Assembly (NCBI RefSeq): GCF_040839445.1
Contig: NZ_JBDPGJ010000001.1
Location: forward strand, 868,001-932,000
DNA: 64,000 bases
From: Aquibium pacificus
GTDB lineage: Bacteria; Pseudomonadota; Alphaproteobacteria; Rhizobiales; Rhizobiaceae
Reading direction: 5' to 3'
In this document: positions 16,876 through 25,200 of the stretch, piece after piece
How positions within the stretch are numbered: the stretch's first letter is position 1
Layout: every line of letters begins with the position of its first letter
The notes under the pieces: generated by a model
Seen by the model: the letters and a program-made list of their open reading frames with translations, nothing else
Told to the model about the DNA's origin: nothing
Database searches by the model: none
Translations under genes and position numbers: made by a program

Positions 16876-17472
16876 ATGGCCCGCACCCGCGCCAAGGACT
16901 ACGACGACAAGCGCCAGGCCATGCTGCATCAGGCGGCGAGCGTGTTCGCGCGCGACGGCTACGACCGCGCCTCGATGGCCGGGGTCGCCGCCGAATGCGG
17001 AGTCTCGAAGGCTCTGCTCTACCACTATTACGCCTCCAAGGAGGCGCTGCTCTTCGACATAATCAACTCGCACCTGGAAGAGCTGATCGACGCGGTCGAC
17101 GCGGCCGACGAGCCGGGCCTGCCCGCCCCGGAGCGGCTGGAGCGCCTGGTCGCGTCGCTGCTGGAGGCCTATCGCGACGCAGATGCCGAGCATAAATTGC
17201 AGGTCGGCGCCATGCAGCTGCTTCCCGAGCCGGATCAGGTCCGGCTGAAGTCGCTCGAGCGCGAGCTCGTGACGCGCTTCGCCGACGCGGTGCGCGCAGT
17301 CGACCCGCAGGCGTTCGAGGGCACGCCGCTGCTCAAGCCGGTCACCATGAGCCTCTTCGGCATGCTCAACTGGTTCTACATGTGGTTCCGCGACGGCGGC
17401 CCGGTCAGCCGGCGCGAGTATGCCGCGCTCGCCACGAAGCTGCTGGTGGGCGGCATTCGCGGATTGACCTGA
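16876..17472 (+). CDS. TetR-family repressor, PaaR type
   Basis: A 198-residue TetR regulator. The N-terminal HTH is AGVAAECGVSKALLYHYYAS, the standard recognition region. The C-terminal ligand domain ends MLNWFYMWFRDGGPVSRREY, an ending shared with regulators found beside paa genes (PaaR). It probably represses paaI-paaK and perhaps the P450 via the palindrome at 14983-14996, with phenylacetyl-CoA as the likely inducer. Effector and site are inferred from context. It converges with a SnoaL-like gene, leaving only 16 bases between them. Confidence 0.85.
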   Translation: MARTRAKDYDDKRQAMLHQAASVFARDGYDRASMAGVAAECGVSKALLYHYYASKEALLFDIINSHLEELIDAVDAADEPGLPAPERLERLVASLLEAYRDADAEHKLQVGAMQLLPEPDQVRLKSLERELVTRFADAVRAVDPQAFEGTPLLKPVTMSLFGMLNWFYMWFRDGGPVSRREYAALATKLLVGGIRGLT

Positions 17473-17488
17473 ACTGACGAGCAAGCGC

Positions 17489-17866
17489 CTACCCGACGAT
17501 CTTCCAGTAGGAGTCCTTCAGCACGACTTTCCCGTCGCGGAAGTGATAGAAGTCGCAGCCGCGGACCGTCACGCGCTCGCCCGCCGTCGTGGTTCCCGTG
17601 AGCAACCATTTCGATATGCCGACGTCGCCGTCGACATGGTGGCTGGCGTCTCCGTAATGAACGTCCGGCAGGCCTTCGAACCGGGTCATCAGCGTCGCCC
17701 GGACCTCTTCGCGACCTTCCGCCCGCAGTCCGTGGGGTTCGGGGCCGCGCGGCATCTGGAGCGCGCAATCTTCGGCGAAAAAGCTCATGATCCGGTCGAT
17801 GTCATGCGCATTGAACGCATCGACCAGACCCTCCAGCGCGTCCAGAACCTGTTGCCTGTCCGTCAT
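17489..17866 (-). CDS. SnoaL-like / NTF2-fold protein
   Basis: A 125-residue single-domain protein: ALEGLVDAFNAHDIDRIMSF, FFAEDC, HGLRAEGREEVRATLMTRFE and CDFYHFRDGKVVLKDSYW are the standard blocks of the SnoaL-like NTF2 superfamily. Members include ester cyclases, isomerases and non-catalytic proteins, so no reaction can be assigned. It is monocistronic, between the paaR-like and paaX genes. Confidence 0.85.
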   Translation of the reverse strand: MTDRQQVLDALEGLVDAFNAHDIDRIMSFFAEDCALQMPRGPEPHGLRAEGREEVRATLMTRFEGLPDVHYGDASHHVDGDVGISKWLLTGTTTAGERVTVRGCDFYHFRDGKVVLKDSYWKIVG

Positions 17867-18007
17867 GTCGGTTTGCGCCTCTCTTTTGGATGGAATGATA
17901 GCACGTTTGCTGGCGTCTTCATCAGGCTTCGCGCGAAAAGGCGGGCCGCATGTTCCCGAGGAAGCCGCTTCTTGCCTGACCCGAACCCGTCATGCCATCT
18001 GGACGCG

Positions 18008-18916
18008 ATGAACGCCGAGCCACAGTCCGCCCCCTTGATCCTCGATCGCATGGTCGACCGCCTGCACGAGCGCGGGCGGTTGCGGGTGTGGTCGCTCGTC
18101 ATCACGGTCTTCGGCGACGCGATCCTTCCCCGCGGCGGGCAGGTTCCGCTGTCGGTGCTGCAGGAACTGATGGCGAGGCTGCGCATCGAGCCAGGCGCGG
18201 TCCGGACCGCGATGTCGCGGCTGGCGGCCGACCACTGGGTGACGCGCGAGCGCGGCGGCCGCAACAGCTACTACCGGCTGGCGGAGGAAGGGCGGCACGC
18301 CTTCGATCTCGCCACGCGGCGCATCTATGCCGCCGGCCCGCCGGCCTGGGACGGGCGCTGGATCGTGGCGGTCGCGCCGGAAGGCGACGGCGGCAGGCGC
18401 GGCGACCGTAGCCGGTCGCTGCGCACACTCGGATTCGTGCCGACCGGCCCGACGGCTTGGCTGAAGCCGCACAGCGAAGGCGCCGATCCGCTGGAGGACC
18501 TGCCCGAGGACCTTCTCGTGATCGACGGTGTGGCGGTGCGAATTCCGGACGGCGTGGGGCGCCTCTGGCAGCTCGGAAGCGTTGCCGATGCCTACCGCGA
18601 CCTGCGCGACGAGCTCGCGCCGCTTGCCGCCGCGCTTTCGCGGGGCGAGGCGCTGGCGCCGCTCGACGCCATGGCCGCGCGCGTTCTGGTCAACCACTCC
18701 TGGCGCCGCATCGTCCTGCGCGATCCCGGACTTCCCGAGGCGTTGCTTCCGGCGCACTGGCCGGGGGAGGAGGCCCGCCAGACCGTGAGAACCGTCTACG
18801 CGGCGCTTGCCGGCCCGAGCGAGGACTGGCTCGATCGAGCGGGCATGCCGGGGCAGGTGAAGCCTGCGCTGTTTGCCGGCCGGTTCGGGGGACTTGGTCC
18901 GGATGCCGCCGGCTAG
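18008..18916 (+). CDS. paaX: Phenylacetate catabolism repressor PaaX
   Basis: A 302-residue GntR-like repressor. The winged-helix N-terminus reads LRVWSLVITVFGDAILPRGG, then VLQELMARLRIEPGAVRTAM and SRLAADHWVTRERGGRNSYY, the PaaX signature. A central domain (SLRTLGFVPTGPTAWLKP) and a C-terminal domain (NHSWRRIVLRDPGLPEALLP) follow. PaaX normally represses paa operons and is released by phenylacetyl-CoA. Having both a PaaX and a PaaR-like repressor in one cluster suggests dual control of different promoters. Confidence 0.94.
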   Translation: MNAEPQSAPLILDRMVDRLHERGRLRVWSLVITVFGDAILPRGGQVPLSVLQELMARLRIEPGAVRTAMSRLAADHWVTRERGGRNSYYRLAEEGRHAFDLATRRIYAAGPPAWDGRWIVAVAPEGDGGRRGDRSRSLRTLGFVPTGPTAWLKPHSEGADPLEDLPEDLLVIDGVAVRIPDGVGRLWQLGSVADAYRDLRDELAPLAAALSRGEALAPLDAMAARVLVNHSWRRIVLRDPGLPEALLPAHWPGEEARQTVRTVYAALAGPSEDWLDRAGMPGQVKPALFAGRFGGLGPDAAG

Positions 18917-19044
18917 AAGCGGCCCCGCTTCCGCTTTCCTTGCCCGCACATGGTTGCCATTGGCGGCGGAACCGCTATTCCTCCTCCGGAAAGATGGCTG
19001 CCCCTGTCGTCGGGGCGACCGCGCGAAACGGGACCGGTACTTTC

Positions 19045-19923
19045 ATGAAGCTCGACGAACTGGTGGCGATCGACATCCACACCCATGCGGAGGAGCCGTG
19101 CTGCGGCCCCCGCGACGACGGCTACGACGAGTTCCAGGCCGGCATGGCGAAGTATTTCCGCAATCCTGCCGGCGCCAAGGGCATGCTGCCGACGGTGCCC
19201 GAGACGGCCGCCTATTACCGCGAGCGCAAGATCGGCTGCGTGATCTTCCCCGTCGACGCCGAGCGCGAGACCGGCTTCCGCCGCTACAAGAACGAGGAAG
19301 TGGCCGAGATCGCCGCCGAAAACAGTGACATCATGATCCCCTTCGCCTCGATCGACCCGGCCAAGGGCAAGGCCGGCGCACGCGAGGCCCGCCGCCTGAT
19401 GCGCGACTTCGGCATCAAGGGCTTCAAGTTCCACCCCACGATGCAGGGCTTCTATCCGAACGACCGAAGCGCCTACGTCATGTACGAGGCGATCGCCGAG
19501 GAGGGCGCCATCGCGCTCTTCCACACGGGCCAGACCGGCGTCGGCTCGGGCATGCCCGGCGGCATGGGCATGCGGCTCAAATACTCCAACCCGATGTACC
19601 TCGACGACGTGGCCGTGGACTTCCCCGCCATGTCGATCATCCTGGCCCACCCGTCTTTCCCCTGGCAGGAGGAGGCGCTGTCGGTGGCGACCCACAAGCC
19701 GAACGTCTACATCGACCTCTCGGGCTGGTCGCCGAAATATTTCCCGCCGATCCTGGTCCAGTACACCAACAGCATTCTCAAGAACAAAATGCTGTTCGGT
19801 TCCGACTGGCCGGCGATCACGCCCGACCGCTGGCTGGCAGACTTCGAGAAGATCGGCATTAAGGACGAGGTGCGTCCCCTGGTCCTGAAGGAAAACGCAG
19901 CGAAGCTCCTGAAGCTGGCCTGA
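19045..19923 (+). CDS. Amidohydrolase family 2 (TIM-barrel metal-dependent hydrolase)
   Basis: A 292-residue amidohydrolase starting MKLDELVAIDIHTHAEEPCC, where DIHTH is the first metal-binding motif. Further ligands are seen in IKGFKFHPTMQGFYPND, ALFHTGQTG, IILAHPSFPW and FGSDWPAITP. This is the COG2159 family of decarboxylases and hydrolases acting on aromatic or beta-keto compounds. From memory, close relatives are annotated as 4-hydroxyphenyl-beta-ketoacyl-CoA hydrolases of p-coumarate catabolism, which would fit beside pobA and paa genes. That assignment is inference. The ATG at 19045 begins at the conserved metal motif; no strong ribosome site is seen. Confidence 0.85.
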   Translation: MKLDELVAIDIHTHAEEPCCGPRDDGYDEFQAGMAKYFRNPAGAKGMLPTVPETAAYYRERKIGCVIFPVDAERETGFRRYKNEEVAEIAAENSDIMIPFASIDPAKGKAGAREARRLMRDFGIKGFKFHPTMQGFYPNDRSAYVMYEAIAEEGAIALFHTGQTGVGSGMPGGMGMRLKYSNPMYLDDVAVDFPAMSIILAHPSFPWQEEALSVATHKPNVYIDLSGWSPKYFPPILVQYTNSILKNKMLFGSDWPAITPDRWLADFEKIGIKDEVRPLVLKENAAKLLKLA

Positions 19924-19962
19924 TGGGCCGGGATAGCAGGGAGGTGCCTCGAACGGAAACGC

Positions 19963-20241
19963 CTAATCGCGGTGCGCGTCCGCGTAGGCCTTCAGGACCT
20001 TCTGCATTTTCGTGAGGTGCCCCTTGCCGCCGGCTTCCGAGTAGAAATACTCGAAGACCTCCGGATCCAGCTTCAGATGCACCGAACGGGGCCGCTTCGG
20101 CCCTTCGACTTCCGCCTTGCTCCAGAAATCCGCTCCCAGGCTTTCGCCGAGGGGCGCATCCGGTGCGTGATGGAGTTCACCTGCCAGCCTCATTCGACGG
20201 ATTTCGTCGAGCGATGCCCGCTTCATATGCTTTGCGCTCAT
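19963..20241 (-). CDS. brnA: BrnA-family antitoxin
   Basis: A 92-residue protein whose C-terminal half RPRSVHLKLDPEVFEYFYSE, then GGKGHLTKMQKVLKAYADA, is the BrnA ribbon-helix-helix signature. It neutralises BrnT and should repress the operon. It begins inside the brnT coding region, overlapping it by 65 bases, unusually deep for TA pairs. The M6 start at 20226 would still overlap by 50 bases. Confidence 0.9.
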   Translation of the reverse strand: MSAKHMKRASLDEIRRMRLAGELHHAPDAPLGESLGADFWSKAEVEGPKRPRSVHLKLDPEVFEYFYSEAGGKGHLTKMQKVLKAYADAHRD

Positions 20242-20479
20242 CGCGGCCTCCTTTCCATGCCGTGATCAATCGGGTCAGTTCCCCGCGTCTGGTGTGAACC
20301 ACCACGAAACACTCGTCATCGACCATCCCCAGCGAGATCAATCGCTCTTCCTTGTAGTCGGAACGGTCGTCCACCCGCGTGAGAACCTCACTTTCGAAGA
20401 TGACGGCCGCATAGAGAATGTCGACGCCGCGGGCAGCGATGACCTGCTGACGCTTGCGCTCGTCCCATTCGAATTCCAT
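20177..20479 (-). CDS. brnT: BrnT-family ribonuclease toxin
   Basis: A 100-residue RelE-fold toxin beginning MEFEWDERKRQQVIAARGVD. Conserved BrnT blocks include FESEVLTRVDDRSDYKEERL, CFVVVHTRRGELTRLITAWK and DERKAYEAGI, near the expected order of basic residues at the active site. The C-terminus (ARRNPSNEAGR) extends past the usual end and accounts for the long overlap with brnA. Toxin-first order is normal for brnTA. It lies between the amidohydrolase and acetoacetyl-CoA ligase genes. Confidence 0.88.
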   Translation of the reverse strand: MEFEWDERKRQQVIAARGVDILYAAVIFESEVLTRVDDRSDYKEERLISLGMVDDECFVVVHTRRGELTRLITAWKGGRDERKAYEAGIARRNPSNEAGR

Positions 20480-20512
20480 CGGCTGGCTTCACGGGCATGG
20501 AGACTTCGAGAT

Positions 20513-20541
20513 CGTGTACACGAAAAGTGTACACTGTTCAA
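20513..20541 (-). promoter_or_regulatory. brnTA promoter with tandem palindromic operators
   Basis: On the minus strand TTGAAC (20536-20541), a 17-base spacer and TACACG (20513-20518) form a promoter 34 bases before brnT. Two identical palindromes, GTGTACAC at 20514-20521 and 20527-20534, spaced 13 bases centre to centre, cover the spacer and the -10 element, as expected for BrnA autorepression. Confidence 0.7.
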
Positions 20542-20544
20542 TGG

Positions 20545-22572
20545 TCAGCGCCGCGTCAGGCTCTGGTACATCCCGGCGCCGCCCTCGCTGCGGCGGCGGG
20601 CGAAGTCGATGAACCAGTCCATCGACTGCCGGTTCTGCATCGCATCCGGGCTGTAGGCCTTTTCCGCCGGCCAGCCCATCAGGAGCTTGCGCACCGGCAC
20701 TTCCATCTTCTTGCCCGTCAGCGTGTAGGGGATCGCCGGCACCGCGATGACCTCGTCGGGCACGTGGCGCGGGCTGCGTTCGCCGCGAAGGCGCGCGCGG
20801 ATCTCGCCGGTGAGGGCCTCGTCGAGCGCATGGCCCTCGCGCAGTTGCACGAAGAGCGGCATGTAGTATCCGCCCCCCGGCTCCTCGATGCACACGATCA
20901 GGCTGTCGAGCACGCCGTCGACCTTCTCCAGGGTGCGGTAGATTTCGGCCGAGCCGATGCGCACGCCGAACCTGTTCAGGGTCGAGTCCGAACGCCCGTG
21001 CACGTAGCAGCCGCCGCGCTCGTTGATCAGCATGAAGTCGCCGTGCCGCCACAGGCCGGGGTAGACGTCGAAATAGCTCTCCCGGTAGCGCGAAAAATCC
21101 TCGTCGCCCCACATGAAGATCGGCATGGAAGGCATTGGTTTGGCGATCACCATCTCGCCCACCTCGCCGATGAGTTCCTTGCCCTCGTCGTCGAGCACGC
21201 GCACGTCGACGGCCAGGCAGCGCGACTGAATCTCGCCGGCACGGACCGGCAGCATCGGGGCGCCGCCGACGATGCCGCTGCAGAACTCCGTTCCGCCAGA
21301 CTGCGAGGTGATCCAGAGATCCTGCTTCACCGCCTGCTGCAGCCACACGAAGGTTTCGGGCGTGGAAGGCGAGCCGGCGAGGAAGACGTTTTCGAGCTTC
21401 GAGAGATCGTAGCGCGCGTTGGGCACGATGCCCTGCTTGCGCATGTTCTCCACGAAGGTCGGGCTCGCGCCGAAGGACGTCGCGCCGACGTCCGCGGCAA
21501 GTTTCCACAGGAGGTCGGGTCCCGGGTAGGTCGGACTGCCGTCGTACAGCGCCACGCGCCCGCCCATCAGCGGTCCCCACAGCAGCGAGTTCCACATCAC
21601 CCAGCCGGTGGTAGAATAGAAGAACATGCACGAATGCGGCTTGAGGTTCAGGTGGAACGCCGCGGTCTTGTAGTGCTCGACGATGATACCGACATGGCTG
21701 TGCACGATGGCCTTTGGCAGGCCGGTCGTGCCCGAGGAGAACAGGATCCAAAGCGGGTGGTCGTGCGCGACGCGCTCGTAGCGGAAGTCCTCCGCCGCGA
21801 CCGGTTCGCCTCCCGTCATCTCGTCCCAGGCGACGATCTCGGCCTGCGTCTTAGGGCGCTCGCGGTTGCCGAGGTAGTCGAGCCAGACGATCGTCTCCAG
21901 GCTCGGCAGGCCGGCGGCGATCTCCTCGATCTCGGCCAAGCGGACGAAATCCCTGCCGCCGAAGCGGTAGCCGTCCGCGGCGAAGAGCACCTTCGGCTCG
22001 ATCTGAGAGAACCGGTCGGCGACCGTCTTGACGCCGAACTCCGGCGCGGCCGACGACCAGACGGCGCCGATCCCCGTGGTCGCCAGCATGGCGATGATCG
22101 TCTCCGGCACGTTCGGCATGTAGGAGACGACCCGATCGCCGGGGCCGACGCCACGCTCGCGCAGCCGTGTCGCCAGGATGCGGACCTTCGTGCCGAGGTC
22201 ACCCCATGTCATCTCGGCCAGCGGACGGGTCTCGGACAGATGGTGGAAGACGGTGCGGTCGGGATGGTCGCCCTCGCGGCGCAGGATATGCTCGGCGTAA
22301 TTGACGCGGCTGCCCGGAAACCACGAAGCGCCCGGCATGGTGCGCGCCTGGAGAACGCAGTCGTAGGGCGTTTCGGAGATGATGCCGAAATAGTCCCAGA
22401 TGGCGGCCCAGAATGCCTCGATTTCGTCCGTCGACCAGTCCAGCATCGCCTCGTAGGAGGAGAAATCGAGCCCGCGTTCCTGCCGCAACCAGTCCATGAA
22501 GCGGGCAGGGTTCGACGAGTTCCTGAAGGCCTCGTCGCCCTCCCAGATCGGATCGCCTTCCTTGACCGTCAT
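20545..22572 (-). CDS. Acetoacetate-CoA ligase
   Basis: A 675-residue ANL-superfamily enzyme activating acetoacetate to acetoacetyl-CoA with ATP. The N-terminal ACAS-like domain contains FWAAIWDYFGI and PGASWFPGSRVNYAEHIL. The ATP motif WILFSSGTTGLPKAIVHSH lies near residue 277. The adenylation-lysine region PYTLTGKKMEVPVRKLLMG is near the C-terminus. The length and SGGTEFCSGIVGG block match acetoacetyl-CoA synthetases (AacS/AcsA) rather than acetyl-CoA synthetase. It could serve polyhydroxybutyrate turnover, ketone use, or thiolytic end-products of the aromatic pathways. The ATG at 22572 has a GGAGACAGG site upstream. Confidence 0.93.
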   Translation of the reverse strand: MTVKEGDPIWEGDEAFRNSSNPARFMDWLRQERGLDFSSYEAMLDWSTDEIEAFWAAIWDYFGIISETPYDCVLQARTMPGASWFPGSRVNYAEHILRREGDHPDRTVFHHLSETRPLAEMTWGDLGTKVRILATRLRERGVGPGDRVVSYMPNVPETIIAMLATTGIGAVWSSAAPEFGVKTVADRFSQIEPKVLFAADGYRFGGRDFVRLAEIEEIAAGLPSLETIVWLDYLGNRERPKTQAEIVAWDEMTGGEPVAAEDFRYERVAHDHPLWILFSSGTTGLPKAIVHSHVGIIVEHYKTAAFHLNLKPHSCMFFYSTTGWVMWNSLLWGPLMGGRVALYDGSPTYPGPDLLWKLAADVGATSFGASPTFVENMRKQGIVPNARYDLSKLENVFLAGSPSTPETFVWLQQAVKQDLWITSQSGGTEFCSGIVGGAPMLPVRAGEIQSRCLAVDVRVLDDEGKELIGEVGEMVIAKPMPSMPIFMWGDEDFSRYRESYFDVYPGLWRHGDFMLINERGGCYVHGRSDSTLNRFGVRIGSAEIYRTLEKVDGVLDSLIVCIEEPGGGYYMPLFVQLREGHALDEALTGEIRARLRGERSPRHVPDEVIAVPAIPYTLTGKKMEVPVRKLLMGWPAEKAYSPDAMQNRQSMDWFIDFARRRSEGGAGMYQSLTRR

Positions 22573-22657
22573 CCTGTCTCCTCGCGCTTGGGTCCGTTGG
22601 ATCGGCTATCTAGTAGCGGCGCATCGGCCGCAGGTCACGGCTTCGATGAAACGGCGG

Positions 22658-23557
22658 TCACGCCGGGTGCCGCACCGCAAGGGCGGCGCGGCGCCTGCGA
22701 CCGTCGTGCAGCTGCCAGAGCGAATGGAGCACCAGCGTGACGATCAGGATCGTACCGCCGACCATCGACGCCGTGGAGGGCACCTCGGAAAAGATCATCC
22801 AGACCCAGACCGGCGCAAGCACCGTTTCCAGCAGGTAGAACATCGCCACCTCCGGTCCGGTGATGTATTTCGGTCCCGTCGCCAGGCAGAAGAAGGCGAC
22901 CGGCGTGATCACCGCTCCGTTGAAGATGATCCACCACGGCGCGGCGACCTGCAATCCGGTGTCGGAGACCATGTAGGCGGCGACCAGCAGCGGGGCGGCG
23001 ACCGCGACCAGGGCGGTAAAACCCATGTCCTTGCCCGAAGCCCGCGTGATGGTGATTGCGGATGCGATACTGAACGCCGTAACGAGCGCCATCACGTCGC
23101 CGAACAGGTTGCCGCTCGACATGCCGTCGCCGACGATGACGAGCACGCCGACCAGCATGACGACCATCGCCGCCAGCGTCACGGGGCGCGGCCGCTCCTT
23201 CAGGAAGAGCCACGACAGAAACGCGGCAAACATGGTGTTGAAGGCAAGGATGAATACGACGTTCGCAGTGGAGGTTGTGTAGACGGCGGTGATGAACGTG
23301 AGGGAGGACAACGAGTAGAGCCCGGCGACGGCGAGACCCGCCCGGCCGGGGATGAGCGTCGGGGCGTTGCCGCGCAACATGCGCCAGGCGACCCAGATGA
23401 CCAGCGTCACCACGAAGGTCGTCAAGCCGCGCAGCATCAGAATGGTCCACGGGTCGCCGTCGGCCAGCCGGATCAGCGGGATGTCGACCGTCAGAGCCAT
23501 TCCGCCGATGCCGGTGATGACAAGACCCTTGGCGTGATCGCTGGAGAGACTGGACAT
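22658..23557 (-). CDS. EamA/DMT-family membrane transporter
   Basis: A 299-residue protein with ten hydrophobic segments arranged as two EamA repeats; the first runs from GLVITGIGGMALTVDIPLIR and the second from NLFGDVMALVTAFSIASAIT. The DMT superfamily exports metabolites or amino acids across the inner membrane. The substrate cannot be predicted. It is 85 bases upstream of and co-directional with the acetoacetyl-CoA ligase gene, so it may be the first gene of that transcript. Confidence 0.88.
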   Translation of the reverse strand: MSSLSSDHAKGLVITGIGGMALTVDIPLIRLADGDPWTILMLRGLTTFVVTLVIWVAWRMLRGNAPTLIPGRAGLAVAGLYSLSSLTFITAVYTTSTANVVFILAFNTMFAAFLSWLFLKERPRPVTLAAMVVMLVGVLVIVGDGMSSGNLFGDVMALVTAFSIASAITITRASGKDMGFTALVAVAAPLLVAAYMVSDTGLQVAAPWWIIFNGAVITPVAFFCLATGPKYITGPEVAMFYLLETVLAPVWVWMIFSEVPSTASMVGGTILIVTLVLHSLWQLHDGRRRRAALAVRHPA

Positions 23558-23690
23558 GGAACGCTCGACCTGCCGTGGGTGCGCCGTTTTCTCAAGACGC
23601 GTTCGCGCCTTACGGAAAAAAAGAGCCGCAAGCTATCGTCGGGACTTGGAAAGCAACAGCGCTTTACGGCCGAAAGGGATGGGCCAGCCG

Positions 23691-24449
23691 CTACACCGCC
23701 TCGGTGTCGAAGCGGTCCCAGCCCTTCGGGCCGAGATGCTCCTGTGGTCCGAAGCGGACCTTGTAGGCCATCTTGCGCGAGCCCTCGACCCAGTAACCGA
23801 GATAGACGTGCGGGTGGCCGGCGGCGCGGGCGCGCGCGATGTGGTCGAGGATCAGGAAGGTGCCGAGCGAACGGTCCTCGAGTTCGGGATTGTAGTAGGA
23901 ATAGACCATCGAAAGGCCGTCGGCCATCTTGTCGGTCAGCGCAACGGCGATGAGCTCGCCCTGGCCCTTGCCGGTAATGAAGGAATCCGGTCCCCGCCGC
24001 CGGTATTCGATGATCTTGGTGTCGACATGCGTGTCCTCGACCATCATGGCGTAGTCGAGCACCGTCATGTCCGACATGCCGCCCTTTCGGTGGCGCGCGT
24101 CGAGATAGGTGCGAAAGAGCGAATACTGCTCCGTCGTCGGCTCGGCGTCGTGCATCGCGCCGATCAGGTCGGCGTTGCGGCGCAGGATGCGCTTCATGTT
24201 CTTAGACGGCTTGAACTCGTCCGCGATGATTCGCACCGACACGCAGGCGCGGCAGGTCTCGCAGGCGGGGCGGTAGGCGATGTTCTGCGAGCGCCGGAAA
24301 CCGCCCTGCGTCAGGAGATCGTTCATCTCCGGCGCCTTGTCGCCGACGAGGTGCGTGAAGACCTTCCGTTCGTACTGCCCCTCGATGTAGGGACAGGGGG
24401 AGGGCGCTGTCAGGAAGAACTGAGGCGACTGGGTGGGATGATGCGTCAT
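23691..24449 (-). CDS. bpt: Aspartate/glutamate leucyltransferase (N-end rule)
   Basis: A 252-residue aminoacyl-tRNA-protein transferase of the Bpt/ATE family, which attaches leucine to N-terminal Asp/Glu of proteins and marks them for ClpS/ClpAP degradation. It shows the N-terminal cysteine-containing domain (PACETCRACVSVRIIADEF, RRSQNIAYRP) and the C-terminal GNAT-like domain (GLSMVYSYYNPELEDRSLGT, LGYWVEGSRKMAYKVRFGPQ). Length is typical for alphaproteobacteria. It is monocistronic or weakly linked to the RDD gene upstream. Confidence 0.94.
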   Translation of the reverse strand: MTHHPTQSPQFFLTAPSPCPYIEGQYERKVFTHLVGDKAPEMNDLLTQGGFRRSQNIAYRPACETCRACVSVRIIADEFKPSKNMKRILRRNADLIGAMHDAEPTTEQYSLFRTYLDARHRKGGMSDMTVLDYAMMVEDTHVDTKIIEYRRRGPDSFITGKGQGELIAVALTDKMADGLSMVYSYYNPELEDRSLGTFLILDHIARARAAGHPHVYLGYWVEGSRKMAYKVRFGPQEHLGPKGWDRFDTEAV

Positions 24450-24554
24450 TCTTCGCGAGACTCTGCGGTGGCCCCAGAAAAATCGTCCGGGCGGCGCGAA
24501 ACGTCAACCTCTTTCGGGCCGAACCGTGGCGGCGGACGGGGCTTTGCGTCCCGG

Positions 24555-25025
24555 TCAGAAGTCGGAGCGTGTGACGACGGTCCCCAGAAGGAGGTCGTGG
24601 ACCGTGCGCTTGCGGTCGAGAAGCAGGGACGCGAGCAGGACGAGCGGCGTGAGCAGCACGTTGCCGGCCCAGAAGAGCACGGTGTGCACCACCGCGATCA
24701 GCCCGTCGACCGGGCGGCCGTCGAGCCTTTCAAGCCGGATGCCCATCATGCGCATGCCGACGGTCGCCTGGTTGCGTCCGCCGAGCGTGTTCCACACGTA
24801 GATGACCGCCACCAACGGCCCGATCACGCCGAACAGCGCCCAGCCGAGGCCGAGCGTGATGACGCCGAGGATCGCGATCAGGATCGCGAACGGGATGCAG
24901 AGAAGCGCGACGATCATGTAGTCGATAAGGAAGGCAAACACGCGCCGCGTGCGTACACCCTCGTAGGCTCGCCAGTCGTCGAGCCTCAAGCCTACAATTT
25001 CACCTTCGAGAATGCGTTCCGCCAT
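24555..25025 (-). CDS. RDD-family membrane protein
   Basis: A 156-residue protein with an RDD domain: RTRRVFAFLIDYMIVALLCI carries the R...D pair, followed by three membrane segments and the GRNQATVGMRMMGIRLERLD block, ending DRKRTVHDLLLGTVVTR. RDD proteins are inner-membrane proteins of largely unknown role, some linked to Na+/H+ antiport. I place the start at ATG 25025 because GAGGAGAAA lies directly upstream. The longer open frame has no such site. bpt lies downstream in the same orientation, as is common in rhizobia. Confidence 0.88.
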   Translation of the reverse strand: MAERILEGEIVGLRLDDWRAYEGVRTRRVFAFLIDYMIVALLCIPFAILIAILGVITLGLGWALFGVIGPLVAVIYVWNTLGGRNQATVGMRMMGIRLERLDGRPVDGLIAVVHTVLFWAGNVLLTPLVLLASLLLDRKRTVHDLLLGTVVTRSDF

Positions 25026-25155
25026 TTTCTCCTCGTGCCCGCAGGTGGGCCGTGCGCCCTCTTGAGATGGGTGACGGCAGCTGAATTTCAAGAATCCGCC
25101 CGCGGAAGCCTTCACTTCCACACGGGAAACGACCTATCATGTTGCGGTGCATCAT

Positions 25156-25187
25156 ATGCGTCGCAGCATTGGTGCTTTGCGACGCAT
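25156..25187. promoter_or_regulatory. Perfect hairpin in the sthA leader
   Basis: ATGCGTCGCA (25156-25165) and TGCGACGCAT (25178-25187) form a perfect 10-bp inverted repeat with a 12-base loop, ending one base before the GGAGG ribosome site (25189-25193) of sthA. It could be a protein operator or an RNA structure affecting translation. Confidence 0.5.
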
Positions 25188-25200
25188 CGGAGGGGCGGCG

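Noticed and set aside
18916..18931. GAAGCG/CGCTTC hairpin after paaX as a terminator
   Set aside because: The stem is only six base pairs and starts in the stop codon; no T tract follows.
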